A stretch of DNA of 64,000 nt from Saccharopolyspora erythraea. GTDB taxonomy: Bacteria > Actinomycetota > Actinomycetes > Mycobacteriales > Pseudonocardiaceae. Positions 9,010 through 17,644 of the stretch are shown one piece after another. Made by a program: the position numbers and the translations under genes. The notes beneath the pieces are model-generated. The model saw only the letters and a program-made list of their open reading frames with translations, ran no database searches and was not told the origin of the DNA. Position 1 is the first letter of the stretch; the number at the start of each line of letters is the position of its first letter. Where the stretch lies: positions 7,629,411 to 7,693,410 of the forward strand of contig NZ_CP054839.1 of the NCBI RefSeq assembly GCF_018141105.1. Reading direction: 5' to 3'.

Positions 9010-9205
9010 GCGCTATGCTGATCAAGCCGTTCCGGTGTTCCCACGGGGTGTGGGACGTGGCCTGTGGAGCGGGTGTAAGACCTCCGGGCGCTTTCTGCGT
9101 CCCTCGCCTTAACCGGGGAGGCAACCGGCGATGAAGCAGGAAGCTTCCGTTGCGAGGCGGAAGGGATTCCCCCAGCTTCAGCTGTGGGGAGGAAACCCAA
9201 CCCCG
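9010..9205 (+). mobile_element. Orphan IS200/IS605 (TnpB) right-end / omegaRNA-like remnant
   Basis: This non-coding stretch resembles the 3' ends of actinobacterial TnpB elements: a GGTGTAAGACCTCC block, GAGGCAACCGGCGATGAAGC, then two hairpins (CTTCCG 9144-9149 with CGGAAG 9158-9163; CCCCAGCT 9170-9177 with AGCTGTGGGG 9180-9189) and a GGGGAGG end near 9192. In such elements this part is the scaffold of the guide RNA. No tnpB or tnpA frame remains beside it, and the flanks are a DUF2157-type gene and truA. The likeness is from memory of such ends, not from a search. Confidence 0.5.
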
Positions 9206-9289
9206 CCAGTACAACATCGCAGGGCGGGTTTCGCGGTGAGCATTACTACTCACTCCGCGGCGATCAGCGCGCCCGTGCCGGCGCTGAGC

Positions 9290-9305
9290 GGGCCGCAGAC
9301 GGCCC
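9290..9305. terminator. Short hairpin after truA
   Basis: A six-base stem (GGGCCG 9290-9295 with CGGCCC 9300-9305) lies 14 bases past the truA stop, at the end of the infA-to-truA gene run. It is weak and could be incidental. Confidence 0.35.
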
Positions 9306-9318
9306 GGAACGGCTTCGG

Positions 9319-10209
9319 CTACCCGCCGAGGCCGAGCGTGCGAACCGCGCGCGTGCGGGCGGCGCGGTCGGCGAGCTCGTCGTCGGACGGGTAGTCGACG
9401 CCGACGAGGGTCAGCCCGTGCGCGGGCGCCACGGTGCTGGTTCGCTCGGCGGCGCGCAGCGCCTCGGCGGGCCACGTCCGCGAGCGGCGGCCGTCGCCGA
9501 CCATGAGCAGCGCGCCGACCAGGCTGCGGACCATGGAGTGGCAGAAGGCGTCGGCGCTCACGCGCGCCACCAGCAGGTGCGGTTCAGCGCGCTCCCACGA
9601 GAAGCGCTGCAGCTCCCGCACCGTGGTCGCGCCCTCGCGCTGCTTGCAGAACGCGGCGAAGTCGTTGAGCCCCAGCAGGTCCTCGGACGCGGCGTTCAAC
9701 GCGTCCACGTCGAGCGGACGGTTCCAGGCCAGGGTGTCCCGGCGCCGCAACGGGTCGGCACCCCAGGGCGCGTCGGAGACCTGGTAGCGGTAGTGCCTGC
9801 GCATGGCCGAGAACCGCGCGTCGAACCCGGGCGGAGCCACCCTCGCACCGAGCACCCGCACGTCACCGGGCAGGATCCGGTTCCACCGGTGGCGCATCCG
9901 GTCCAGGTCGGGGATCCCGTGCTCGTCCAGCGGCAACCGCCCGCCCTCACCGGGACCGAAGGGCACCACGTCGACGTGGACGACCTGCCCCGTCGCATGC
10001 ACCCCCGTGTCGGTGCGCCCCGCCACGACCACCGAACGCGGCACCGAACGGCCCGGCGGCTGCTTCCACAGCGCGTCCTCCAGCAGCCCCTGCACCGTGC
10101 GGCGGTCGGGCTGCTTGGCCCAGCCGAAGAACTCCGTGCCGTCGTAGGAGACCTCCAGACGCAGACGAACGAGCCCGCCCTCCCCGGAGGGAGCGGCGGG
10201 CTCGTCCAC
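9319..10209 (-). CDS. truA: tRNA pseudouridine synthase A
   Basis: A 296-residue TruA, which makes pseudouridine at positions 38-40 of tRNA anticodon stems. The catalytic Asp67 is in the [10 protein letters not shown] motif, and [16 protein letters not shown] near the start and [16 protein letters not shown] in the C-terminal half are family signatures. It follows rplQ by 20 bases as the last gene of the rpsM-rpoA-rplQ run, the usual actinobacterial place. The GTG at 10209 has no strong ribosome site, so translation may depend on rplQ. The Asp/Glu-rich N-terminal dozen residues precede the first core strand and could be lost with an inner start. Confidence 0.95.
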   Translation of the reverse strand: MDEPAAPSGEGGLVRLRLEVSYDGTEFFGWAKQPDRRTVQGLLEDALWKQPPGRSVPRSVVVAGRTDTGVHATGQVVHVDVVPFGPGEGGRLPLDEHGIPDLDRMRHRWNRILPGDVRVLGARVAPPGFDARFSAMRRHYRYQVSDAPWGADPLRRRDTLAWNRPLDVDALNAASEDLLGLNDFAAFCKQREGATTVRELQRFSWERAEPHLLVARVSADAFCHSMVRSLVGALLMVGDGRRSRTWPAEALRAAERTSTVAPAHGLTLVGVDYPSDDELADRAARTRAVRTLGLGG

Positions 10210-10229
10210 GGCGTCGCTGCGCGCAGGGA

Positions 10230-10775
10230 TCAGGACTCGTCCTTCTTCTCCGCGGCAGTGTCCTCGGCCTTGGCCTCCTCGGCCGGAGCCTCGGTGGACT
10301 CGGCGGCCTCGGTCGACTCGGCGGTCTCCTCGGCCTTGGCCTCGGGGGCCTCCGCCGTGGCCTTCTCGTCCTTGGCGAACTTGGTGCCGCGGGCGGCCTC
10401 GGCCTCGGCGGTGACGGTCTTCTCGGTCACCAGCGCGATCACGGCCATCTTGGCGTTGTCACCACGACGCGGCATCGCCTTGACGATCCGGGTGTAGCCA
10501 CCGTTGCGGTCGGCGAAGTGCGGACCGATCTCGGCGAAGAGCTTGTGCACGACATCCTTGTCGCGGATGGTCTTCATGACCTCGCGACGGTTGTGCAGGT
10601 CGCCCTTCTTGGCTTTGGTGATCAGACGCTCGGCGAGCGGCCGCAGCCGTTTCGCCTTCGCCTCGGTCGTGGTGATCTTCCCGTGCTCGAACAGCGAGGT
10701 GGCCAGGTTGGCCAGCATCAGCCGCTCGTGCGACGGCGACCCGCCGAGACGCGCTCCCTTGGTCGGGGTGGGCAT
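10230..10775 (-). CDS. rplQ: 50S ribosomal protein L17 (bL17) with acidic C-terminal tail
   Basis: Residues 1-120 are a standard bL17 core ([19 protein letters not shown] start). From about residue 135 there is a low-complexity Ala/Glu/Lys tail of about 45 residues, which makes the protein 181 residues against about 120 in E. coli. Such tails occur in actinobacterial L17 but vary in length. ATG 10775 follows GAGGAG. It lies 50 bases after rpoA and 20 before truA. Confidence 0.97.
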   Translation of the reverse strand: MPTPTKGARLGGSPSHERLMLANLATSLFEHGKITTTEAKAKRLRPLAERLITKAKKGDLHNRREVMKTIRDKDVVHKLFAEIGPHFADRNGGYTRIVKAMPRRGDNAKMAVIALVTEKTVTAEAEAARGTKFAKDEKATAEAPEAKAEETAESTEAAESTEAPAEEAKAEDTAAEKKDES

Positions 10776-10825
10776 CGGTTGCTCCTCTCAAGGCGCGGAT
10801 CGGTTCCCCTCACCGCGCGAAACAG

Positions 10826-11905
10826 CTACAGCTGCTCTGTCTCCGCGTAGTCCTGGCCGTCGTCGTAGCCGTTGTCCTCGACCCGGCCGAGACCACCGAC
10901 GGTCTCGGTTTCCGAGGACCAACCCTCGGACGGGTACTCCGCCGCGGCGGCGGACGGGTCGAACCCGGGCGGGCTGTCCTTGAGCGCCAGGCCAAGTCCG
11001 ACCAGCTTCAGCTTGACCTCGTCGATGGACTTCGCACCGAAGTTGCGGATGTCCAGCAGGTCGGCCTCGCTGCGCGAGACCAGCTCGCCGACGGTGTGGA
11101 TGCCCTCCCGCTTGAGGCAGTTGTAGGAGCGCACCGTCAGGTCGAGGTCCTCGATCGGCATCGCGTAGGCCGCGATGGTGTCCGCCTCGGCGGGGGACGG
11201 ACCGATCTCGATGCCCTCGGCGTCGACGTTGAGCTCGCGCGCGAGCCCGAACAGCTCCACCAGGGTCCGCCCCGCCGATGCCACCGCGTCGCGCGGCGTG
11301 ATCGACGGCTTGGTCTCCACGTCGAGGATCAGCTTGTCGAAGTCCGTCCGCTGCTCGACACGGGTCGCCTCGACCTTGTAGGTCACCTTCAGCACCGGCG
11401 AGTAGATCGAGTCGACCGGGATGCGGCCGATCTCGGCACCGGTCTGCTTGTTCTGCACCGCCGGGACGTAGCCGCGACCACGCTCCACGACCAGCTCGAT
11501 CTCCAGCTTGCCCTTCCCGTTGAGGGTGGCGATGTGCAGATCGGGGTTGTGCACCGTGACACCGGCGGGCGGCACGATGTCGGCCGCGGTGACCTCACCG
11601 GGGCCCTGCTTGCGCAGGTACATCGTGACCGGCTCGTCCTCCTCGGAGCTGACGACCAGCTCCTTGAGGTTCAGGATGACGTCGGTGACGTCCTCCTTCA
11701 CACCCGGGATCGTGGTGAACTCGTGCAGCACACCGTCGATGCGCAGGCTGGTGACCGCCGCACCCGGGATCGACGAGAGCAGGGTGCGCCGGAGCGAGTT
11801 GCCGAGGGTGTAGCCGAAGCCCGGCTCCAGCGGCTCGATGACGAACCGGGAGCGGGTCTCGGCGACTGCCTCTTCGGCCAGTGAAGGTCGCTGGGAGATG
11901 AGCAC
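10826..11905 (-). CDS. rpoA: RNA polymerase alpha subunit
   Basis: A 359-residue alpha subunit. The N-terminal dimer domain (to about 230, with [20 protein letters not shown]) nucleates polymerase assembly. The C-terminal domain (about 255-320) keeps the DNA-binding helix [11 protein letters not shown] and the [10 protein letters not shown] segment used for UP elements and activators. A Gly/acidic tail ([17 protein letters not shown]) extends past the fold. It starts with GTG at 11905 behind AGGAAAGGA. The 145-base gap to rpsD has GC-rich inverted repeats including a perfect ACCACGTGGT palindrome (12023-12032). Confidence 0.98.
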   Translation of the reverse strand: MLISQRPSLAEEAVAETRSRFVIEPLEPGFGYTLGNSLRRTLLSSIPGAAVTSLRIDGVLHEFTTIPGVKEDVTDVILNLKELVVSSEEDEPVTMYLRKQGPGEVTAADIVPPAGVTVHNPDLHIATLNGKGKLEIELVVERGRGYVPAVQNKQTGAEIGRIPVDSIYSPVLKVTYKVEATRVEQRTDFDKLILDVETKPSITPRDAVASAGRTLVELFGLARELNVDAEGIEIGPSPAEADTIAAYAMPIEDLDLTVRSYNCLKREGIHTVGELVSRSEADLLDIRNFGAKSIDEVKLKLVGLGLALKDSPPGFDPSAAAAEYPSEGWSSETETVGGLGRVEDNGYDDGQDYAETEQL

Positions 11906-12050
11906 TTGAGTTTCCTTTCCTCACGGCGCCCGCTATTTGACGCCGATGGGACGCGTGCCCGCTCGAAGCGGGCCGGTGGCGGTGGTATCTGCCCACCACC
12001 ACCGCGACTGCCACCGCCGGCGACCACGTGGTGGCCGCCGGCGGGAGGCG

Positions 12051-12656
12051 TCACTTCGAGTAGAGCTCGACGATGAGCTGCTCGGTGACCGGGGTGTCGA
12101 TCTGCGCGCGCTCCGGGCGCTGGTGCACCAGGACCCGCAGGCTCGAGGGCACGACCTGCAGCCAGGCCGGGACCGGGCGCTCGCCGACGGTCTCCTTGGC
12201 GATGATGAACGGAGTGCTGCCCAGCGACTTCTGCTTGACGTCGATGATGTCCCACTTCGACACCTGGAAGCTGGGGATGTTCACCTTCTTGCCGTTGACC
12301 GTGAAGTGGCCGTGGCTGACCAGCTGGCGGGCCATCCGCCGGGTGCGGGCCAGGCCCGCCCGGTAGACGACGTTGTCCAGCCGGCACTCCAGCACCTGCA
12401 GGAGGTTGTCACCCGTCTTGCCGGGACGCCGGTTGGCCTCCTCGTAGTAAGAGCGGAACTGACGCTCCAGCACGCCGTAGGTGAACTTCGCCTTCTGCTT
12501 CTCCTGGAGCTGCAGCAGGTACTCGGTTTCCTTGATCCGCGCGCGGCCGTGCTGGCCGGGCGGGTACGGCCGGCGCTCGAACGCCTGGTCGCCTCCGACG
12601 AGGTCGACCTTCAGACGGCGGGACTTGCGGGTCGCGGGACCGGTGTAACGAGCCAT
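12051..12656 (-). CDS. rpsD: 30S ribosomal protein S4 (uS4), zinc-free form
   Basis: A 201-residue uS4 with the S4 RNA-binding domain in the C-terminal half (LDNVVYRAGLARTRRMARQL). The N-terminal region lacks the four-Cys zinc cluster; the only cysteine is in VLECRLDN. This is the C-minus form that bacteria often use instead of, or alongside, a zinc form. It sits 23 bases after rpsK and precedes rpoA. S4 often controls this operon, and the hairpin-rich gap before rpoA could be a target, but no known S4 site is recognisable. Confidence 0.97.
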   Translation of the reverse strand: MARYTGPATRKSRRLKVDLVGGDQAFERRPYPPGQHGRARIKETEYLLQLQEKQKAKFTYGVLERQFRSYYEEANRRPGKTGDNLLQVLECRLDNVVYRAGLARTRRMARQLVSHGHFTVNGKKVNIPSFQVSKWDIIDVKQKSLGSTPFIIAKETVGERPVPAWLQVVPSSLRVLVHQRPERAQIDTPVTEQLIVELYSK

Positions 12657-12679
12657 CTTCTATCTCTCCCTTCCCGCGA

Positions 12680-13084
12680 TCAGACCCGGCGCCGCTTGGG
12701 CGGGCGGCAGCCGTTGTGCGGCTGCGGGGTCACGTCCTGGATCGTGCCGACCTCGAGACCGGCGGCCTGCAGCGAGCGGATCGCCGTCTCGCGGCCCGAG
12801 CCCGGGCCCTTGACGAAGACGTCGACCTTCTTCATGCCGTGCTCAGCGGCCTTGCGGGCAGCGTTCTCGGCGGCCATCTGCGCGGCGAACGGGGTGGACT
12901 TGCGGGAGCCCTTGAACCCGACGTGGCCGGCGGAGGCCCAGCTGATCACCGCACCGGTGGGGTCGGTGATCGAAACGATGGTGTTGTTGAACGTGCTCTT
13001 GATGTGCGCCTGGCCATGAGCGACGTTCTTCTTTTCCTTGCGCCGCACCTTCTTGACGGCGCCGGCGCGAGACTTGGGTGGCAT
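12680..13084 (-). CDS. rpsK: 30S ribosomal protein S11 (uS11)
   Basis: A 134-residue uS11 with the family signature [17 protein letters not shown] and the C-terminal [18 protein letters not shown] end. The basic N-terminal tail (KVRRKEKKN) reaches into 16S rRNA of the platform. It lies 25 bases after rpsM with GGAG upstream of the ATG. Confidence 0.98.
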   Translation of the reverse strand: MPPKSRAGAVKKVRRKEKKNVAHGQAHIKSTFNNTIVSITDPTGAVISWASAGHVGFKGSRKSTPFAAQMAAENAARKAAEHGMKKVDVFVKGPGSGRETAIRSLQAAGLEVGTIQDVTPQPHNGCRPPKRRRV

Positions 13085-13109
13085 ATCTGTCGTGGTCTCC
13101 TAGCGAGGC

Positions 13110-13487
13110 TTACTTCTTCCCGGCCTTCTTCTTGCCGGCGACCGTCTTCTTCGGCCCCTTGCGGGTGCGGGCGTTGGTCTTGGTCCGCTGCCCGTGCACC
13201 GGCAGGTGACGCCGGTGCCGCATGCCCTGGTAGCAGCCGATCTCGATCTTCCGGCGGATGTCGGCCTGGACCTCGCGTCGGAGGTCGCCCTCGACCCGGT
13301 AGGCGTCGATGGCCTCACGCAGCTTCGCCAGCTGGTCGTCGTCGAGGTCCTTGGGACGGACGTCGAACGAGATGTCCGTCGCCCGCAGGATCTCCTTCGA
13401 GCGGGTACGGCCGATGCCGTAGATGTAGGTCAGCGCGATCTCCATGCGCTTCTCGCGCGGGAGATCAACGCCGGCGAGCCGTGCCAT
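13110..13487 (-). CDS. rpsM: 30S ribosomal protein S13 (uS13)
   Basis: A 125-residue uS13 starting [20 protein letters not shown], with a Lys-rich C-terminal tail ([13 protein letters not shown]) that reaches the P-site tRNA. AAGGAG stands eight bases before ATG 13487. The 175-base gap to rpmJ upstream contains an 8-bp hairpin (13579-13586 with 13593-13600), so part of the transcript may stop or start there. Confidence 0.98.
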   Translation of the reverse strand: MARLAGVDLPREKRMEIALTYIYGIGRTRSKEILRATDISFDVRPKDLDDDQLAKLREAIDAYRVEGDLRREVQADIRRKIEIGCYQGMRHRRHLPVHGQRTKTNARTRKGPKKTVAGKKKAGKK

Positions 13488-13662
13488 CTGGCAGGTCTCC
13501 TTCGTTGTCGCTCCAGGTCTGCTCCCTCACCATCTGCGCACTTCGGGTGCGCAGCCCCGGCCTGGAGCCCGGGGGTCGGCCCGTTCGCTCTTGAACGGGC
13601 AGGTCGAAAGGGAGTTCCTTCGTTCGCTGCCTGCGTCGCGGTACTCGGACCGCGATCCGCGA

Positions 13663-13776
13663 TCAGCCCTGGCGCTGCTTGTGGCGCTGGTTGTCGCAGA
13701 TGACCAGGACTCGCCCGTGACGGCGGATGACCTGGCACTTGTCGCAGATTCGCTTCACACTCGGCTGGACCTTCAC
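13663..13776 (-). CDS. rpmJ: 50S ribosomal protein L36 (bL36), zinc form
   Basis: A 37-residue bL36 too short for most gene finders. It begins with GTG 13776 behind GGAGAG and reads [19 protein letters not shown]. The Cys11, Cys14, Cys27, His32 ligand set of the zinc-binding form is complete. It lies between infA and rpsM as in most bacteria. Confidence 0.96.
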   Translation of the reverse strand: MKVQPSVKRICDKCQVIRRHGRVLVICDNQRHKQRQG

Positions 13777-13828
13777 GGTCGTGCTCTCCTGCTCGGACGC
13801 GTGTCCGGTCTCCCGGACACCGTGGAGG

Positions 13829-14050
13829 TCACTTGTAGCGGTAGACGATGCGCCCACGGGAAAGGTCGTAGGGCGAGAGCTCCACAACGACCCGGTCCTC
13901 GGGCAGGATGCGGATGTAGTGCTGACGCATCTTGCCACTGATGTGTGCGAGGACCTTGTGCCCGTTCTCCAACTCGACGCGGAACATCGCGTTAGGGAGC
14001 GGCTCGATCACGCGACCCTCGACCTCAATGGCCCCGTCTTTCTTGCCCAT
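13829..14050 (-). CDS. infA: Translation initiation factor IF-1
   Basis: A 73-residue single OB-fold protein ([20 protein letters not shown] start, [20 protein letters not shown] core), full length for IF-1, which blocks the A site during initiation. ATG 14050 follows GGAGG at very short distance. It is the first gene of the infA-rpmJ-rpsM-rpsK-rpsD-rpoA-rplQ-truA run and is divergent from a methyltransferase gene across 426 bases, where its promoter must lie. Confidence 0.98.
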   Translation of the reverse strand: MGKKDGAIEVEGRVIEPLPNAMFRVELENGHKVLAHISGKMRQHYIRILPEDRVVVELSPYDLSRGRIVYRYK

Positions 14051-14476
14051 GTCCTCCGCGTTTCGTGACGGTGACGGTTTGTCGACAATTCCTTGCCGCA
14101 CCGCGATCCCCGGTCTCCCGGGTTCCGCGGCGGACACACCACTACCTCGGTTCGAGGAGCCGGGGTAACGTGCCACGAGAAGGCGATCACCCGTCCGGTC
14201 CGGGTCGACGAGGACCCGATCCGATCGGTGCGGCCCCTGTGAGCACAGGCACGACGAACCGACGCAGCCAGTGCGCCGTTGCTCCACTGTACGCGGCCGG
14301 TGGAACCGCCTCCACATCGGGGCAGGCCGACTGCCCAGGGAGTTCGCCCGGGCGGGGGTCGGGGACCACCCCATCCGGCCCGGCCCGGCTCGGCGGTTGC
14401 GGGGCCGATCGGCCGCTCATTACCTTCGAGATCGCTTCGCTCGCGGGGCCGCACTGCCAAGCCAACGAGGAGAGAC
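14051..14476. promoter_or_regulatory. Divergent intergenic region between infA and the first methyltransferase gene
   Basis: 426 bases without a believable gene. On the plus strand TTGCGG (14397-14402), 18 bases, TACCTT (14421-14426) make a fair vegetative promoter that would start transcription near 14433, 44 bases before the methyltransferase. I could not find a convincing infA promoter on the minus strand. Confidence 0.45.
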
Positions 14477-15142
14477 GTGACCGCCCACCACGACCAAAGC
14501 AGCCCGGACTCGCCGAAAGCCCTGTACGACAAGGCCGTGGCGGGCGCGGCGACGATGCTCGACGAGTACCGCACCTTCTTCGCGACCGCGCTCCGCAACC
14601 CCCGCATGGTCGGCGCCGCCACGCCCACGTCGTCCGCCGTGGCGGCCACCGTCGGCCAGGTGGTGCCGACCACCGGCGAGCCGGTCGTCCTCGAGCTCGG
14701 CCCGGGCACGGGGTCGCTGAGCAACGGCATCCACGACCGGCTGCCCCCGGGCGCCCGCCACATCGGCATCGAGCTCGGCGAAGACATGGTCGAACACCTG
14801 CGCGAGCACAAGCCGTGGATGGAGGTCGTCCACGGCGACGCGGGCGACCTGCTCTCCATCCTCGACCAGCGGGGGATCGGCAAGGTCGACGCGGTCGTCA
14901 GCAGCATCCCCTGGTCGCTGCTGGCCGACGACGTCCAGGACCACGTCCTCAAGCAGGTCACCGAGGCCATGGCCCCGCACGCCGCGTTCACCGCGCTGAC
15001 CTACCTGCCCGCCGACCGCACGGCGGGCGGGCGCAGGTTCCGGGTCCGGCTGGCCGAGACCTTCGACGAGGTGCTCACCCACACCACGTGGAAGAACTTC
15101 CCGCCGATCCTGCACTACCTCTGCCGCAGGCCGCTGGTCTGA
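14477..15142 (+). CDS. Class I SAM-dependent methyltransferase (PmtA/KsgA-like), copy 1
   Basis: A 221-residue Rossmann methyltransferase started at GTG 14477 behind GAGGAGAG; the longer frame from 14279 is unlikely. Motif I is LELGPGTGS (about residues 72-80), the acidic motif II end is GIELGE, and motif IV is VVSSIPWSLL, whose S-S-I-P-W resembles the (N/S)-x-(L/I)-P-(F/Y/W) loop of KsgA/Erm and PmtA enzymes. Substrate is unknown: phospholipid or RNA adenine are both possible. The neighbouring plus-strand gene is a paralogue, and both interrupt the usual map-infA order. Confidence 0.8.
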   Translation: MTAHHDQSSPDSPKALYDKAVAGAATMLDEYRTFFATALRNPRMVGAATPTSSAVAATVGQVVPTTGEPVVLELGPGTGSLSNGIHDRLPPGARHIGIELGEDMVEHLREHKPWMEVVHGDAGDLLSILDQRGIGKVDAVVSSIPWSLLADDVQDHVLKQVTEAMAPHAAFTALTYLPADRTAGGRRFRVRLAETFDEVLTHTTWKNFPPILHYLCRRPLV

Positions 15143-15158
15143 CGACGGCACCGACGAG

Positions 15159-15184
15159 GCGCCCCCGCCATCCGGCGGGGGCGC
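15159..15184. terminator. Perfect 11-bp hairpin after methyltransferase 1
   Basis: Stem 15159-15169 with 15174-15184 and a four-base loop, followed by TTCTCGTT. It lies 17 bases after the first methyltransferase, so the second copy probably has its own promoter. Confidence 0.8.
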
Positions 15185-15319
15185 TTCTCGTTCCGGCGAC
15201 CAACGACGCGGAACGATCCGGTGAAGTCCGGCGGACACATCGGGCGAGCTGCACCACGAGCGCACCGGAGAGCGGCTACGGTCGGTCGCATTCCCCGCGC
15301 TCGACAGGCAGGAGCACCC

Positions 15320-15955
15320 GTGAGCACGCGCGCCAAGCTCCATGAGTACCGCACGTTCGTCTCGCGCGCCCTGCACCGGCCCGGGGTGGTCGGCGCGGTG
15401 CTCCCGACGTCGCGCCACGTCGCGGCCGCGGTCGCGACCGTGGTGCCCACCACCGGCGCACCGGTCGTCGTCGAGCTGGGACCCGGCACCGGAGCCCTCA
15501 GTGGCGAGATCGACGCCCGGCTACCCGAGCGCGGGCGGCACCTGGCGGTGGAGATCGACCCCGCGATGGTGCGCTACCTGCGCGAGGCGAAGCCGTGGCT
15601 GGAGGTCGTCGAGGGCGACGCGGCAAGGCTGCGGGAGCTGCTGAGCGCCACGGGCGCCCCGAAGGCGGACGCCGTCATCAGCAGTATCCCCTGGACCCTC
15701 CTGCCCCCGGCGAAGCAGCGCGAGCTCCTGCGCGAGGCGGCCGCGGCGCTCAACACCGACGGCGTCTTCACCACGGTCACCTATCTGACGACGCTGTGGC
15801 GAGCAACGACCCGCGAGTTCGTCGGAGCCCTGCACGAGACGTTCGACGAGGTGATGCCGCGCAGCACCGTGTGGCGCAACCTGCCGCCCAGCCGCGTCTA
15901 CGTGTGCCGCCGTCCCCGGATCGAGCCGGGCACGGCGGGCGAACCTACCTCGTGA
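15320..15955 (+). CDS. Class I SAM-dependent methyltransferase (PmtA/KsgA-like), copy 2
   Basis: A 211-residue paralogue of the preceding gene. It shares KLHEYRTFVSRALHRPGVVGA, motif I (VELGPGTGAL), the E-I-D acidic loop and VISSIPWTLLPP. GTG 15320 has GGAG six bases upstream. The two proteins align over their length, differing mainly at the ends, which indicates tandem duplication. No known resistance signature of Erm enzymes (N-L-P-F/Y) is present, so calling it a ribosomal dimethylase is not justified. It converges on map. Confidence 0.8.
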   Translation: MSTRAKLHEYRTFVSRALHRPGVVGAVLPTSRHVAAAVATVVPTTGAPVVVELGPGTGALSGEIDARLPERGRHLAVEIDPAMVRYLREAKPWLEVVEGDAARLRELLSATGAPKADAVISSIPWTLLPPAKQRELLREAAAALNTDGVFTTVTYLTTLWRATTREFVGALHETFDEVMPRSTVWRNLPPSRVYVCRRPRIEPGTAGEPTS

Positions 15956-16065
15956 GAGACGAGCGCCCCGGCCGAAACGTCACAGCGGCCCCGAAGCCCC
16001 AGAAGCCCCACCAATCTCAAGAACCCCAGCTGACTGGGCCCGGAGCGCGAAACCCCGGGCGGTGA

Positions 16066-16857
16066 TCAGTCCTCGGGCTGGGTGAGCACCCAGGGACCGT
16101 CCTCGGTGATGGCGACGGTGTGCTCCCAGTGCGACGCCCGCGAGCCGTCGGTGGTCACGACGGTCCACTCGTCGTCGAGCTCCACCGTGTCGGCCGAGCC
16201 CAGCGTCAGCATCGGCTCCACCGCGATGGCCATCCCGACCTTCAGCTTCGGGCCCTTGCCCGGCTTGCCGAGGTTCGGCAGGAACGGCGCCATGTGCATC
16301 TCGCTGCCGATGCCGTGGCCGCCGTACTCCTCGATGATCCCGTAGTCGATGCCGTCGGCCGCCGCCGAAGCCCGCGCCGAGCTCTCCACCGCGTGCGAGA
16401 TGTCGGTGAGCCGGTTGCCCGCCCGCACCTGCTCGATCCCGGCCCACATCGACTCGCGGGTCGCGTCGGAGAGCTTCTGGTCTCGCTCGCTGATCGGGCC
16501 GACGGCGATGGTCACCGCGGAGTCGCCGTGCCAGCCGTCCAGGATCGCCCCGCAGTCGACCGAGAGCAGGTCGCCCTCGGCCAGCACCTCGTCGCGCGAC
16601 GGGATGCCGTGCACCACCCGCTCGTTCAGCGACGCGCAGATCGATGCGGGGAAGCCCTGGTAGCCCTTGAAGGAAGGCACCGCACCCGCGTCCCGGATGA
16701 CCTGTTCGGCGACCGCGTCCAGCTCACCGGTGCTCACGCCGGGCTGCGCCTTCGCGGTCACCGCCGCCAGCGCGCGGGCGACGACCAGACCCGCCGCTCG
16801 CATCGCCTGGATCTCGCCGGTGGACTTGAGCTCGATGCCCTTCCCTCTTCGCAACAC
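16066..16857 (-). CDS. map: Methionine aminopeptidase, type I
   Basis: A 263-residue enzyme that removes initiator Met. The five metal ligands sit in [15 protein letters not shown] (two Asp), GGHGIG (His), AVEPML (Glu) and WEHTVA (Glu). It starts at GTG 16857 seven bases after GGAGGGG and lies 16 bases after adk, the standard secY-adk-map order. The N-terminus lacks the SH3-like extension some actinobacterial paralogues carry, so this is the short housekeeping type. Confidence 0.97.
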   Translation of the reverse strand: MLRRGKGIELKSTGEIQAMRAAGLVVARALAAVTAKAQPGVSTGELDAVAEQVIRDAGAVPSFKGYQGFPASICASLNERVVHGIPSRDEVLAEGDLLSVDCGAILDGWHGDSAVTIAVGPISERDQKLSDATRESMWAGIEQVRAGNRLTDISHAVESSARASAAADGIDYGIIEEYGGHGIGSEMHMAPFLPNLGKPGKGPKLKVGMAIAVEPMLTLGSADTVELDDEWTVVTTDGSRASHWEHTVAITEDGPWVLTQPED

Positions 16858-16873
16858 GCGAGTCCCCTCCGGC

Positions 16874-17425
16874 TCAGGCCGGTGCGCGCAGCGCCTTGAG
16901 CGCGCGCTCGGTGATGTCCTCGACCGAACCGACGGCGTCGATCCGGATCAGCTTGTCCCGGTAGTAGTCCAGCAGCGGCGCGGTCTCCGAGCCGTAGACC
17001 TGCAGCCTGCGCCGGATGACGTCCTCGGTGTCGTCGGCCCGGCCGCGCCCGAGCAGCCGCTTGACCAGCTCCTCCTCCGGCACGTCGAACTCCAGCACCG
17101 CGGTCAGCTCGGTGCCCTTCTCGGCGAGGGAGCGCGCCAGCACGTCGGCCTGCGAGGTGTTGCGGGGGAAACCGTCCAGCAGGAAGCCCTCGGCGGCGTC
17201 GGGCTCGGCCAGCCGCTCCAGCACCATCTCGTTGGTGATCTCGTCCGGAACCAGCTCACCCGCGTCGAGGTAGCGCCTGGCCTCTTCTCCCAGCGGGGTG
17301 TTGTTTCCGATGTGGTACCGGAACAGGTCGCCGCTAGAGATGTGCGGCACCGAGAGCTGCTCGCTGAGCACGGCCGCTTGGGTGCCCTTGCCCGCACCGG
17401 GCGGGCCCACGAGAACCAATCGCAC
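16874..17425 (-). CDS. adk: Adenylate kinase, short-LID form
   Basis: A 183-residue enzyme that interconverts AMP, ADP and ATP. The P-loop GPPGAGKGT is at residues 7-15; SSGDLFR and LLDGFPR bind AMP. The LID is reduced to [15 protein letters not shown], as in actinobacteria, and has no zinc cysteines. GTG 17425 gives the family N-terminus ([10 protein letters not shown]); a TTG at 17428 is closer to the GGAGG box and is an alternative. A 216-base gap separates it from secY. Confidence 0.96.
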   Translation of the reverse strand: MRLVLVGPPGAGKGTQAAVLSEQLSVPHISSGDLFRYHIGNNTPLGEEARRYLDAGELVPDEITNEMVLERLAEPDAAEGFLLDGFPRNTSQADVLARSLAEKGTELTAVLEFDVPEEELVKRLLGRGRADDTEDVIRRRLQVYGSETAPLLDYYRDKLIRIDAVGSVEDITERALKALRAPA

Positions 17426-17644
17426 CAAGGGTCTGCCTCCGAATCAATCTGGTGGCCTCGCGCCACCTTCGCCGAGCGCTGGCGGTATCCGTCACAGGGC
17501 GTTCGCCGGCCGCGCGACCGGCATCACGATCCAGCTCACCTTACGCAAGGAAGCCGGGCGGCCGAACGGGACCTCCGTCCCGGGTCTCCGGGACCTCCGC
17601 CGGAGGACTCGACGGCCGTGGCCGATCCGCACCGACCGTCCAGT

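Noticed and set aside
13579..13600. 8-bp hairpin between rpmJ and rpsM as a terminator
   Set aside because: No T tract and the genes on both sides belong to one operon; kept only as a note.
14477..15955. Erm-type macrolide resistance methyltransferases near ribosomal genes
   Set aside because: The motif IV is SSIPW, not the N-(I/L)-P-(F/Y) of Erm/KsgA, so rRNA dimethylation cannot be claimed.
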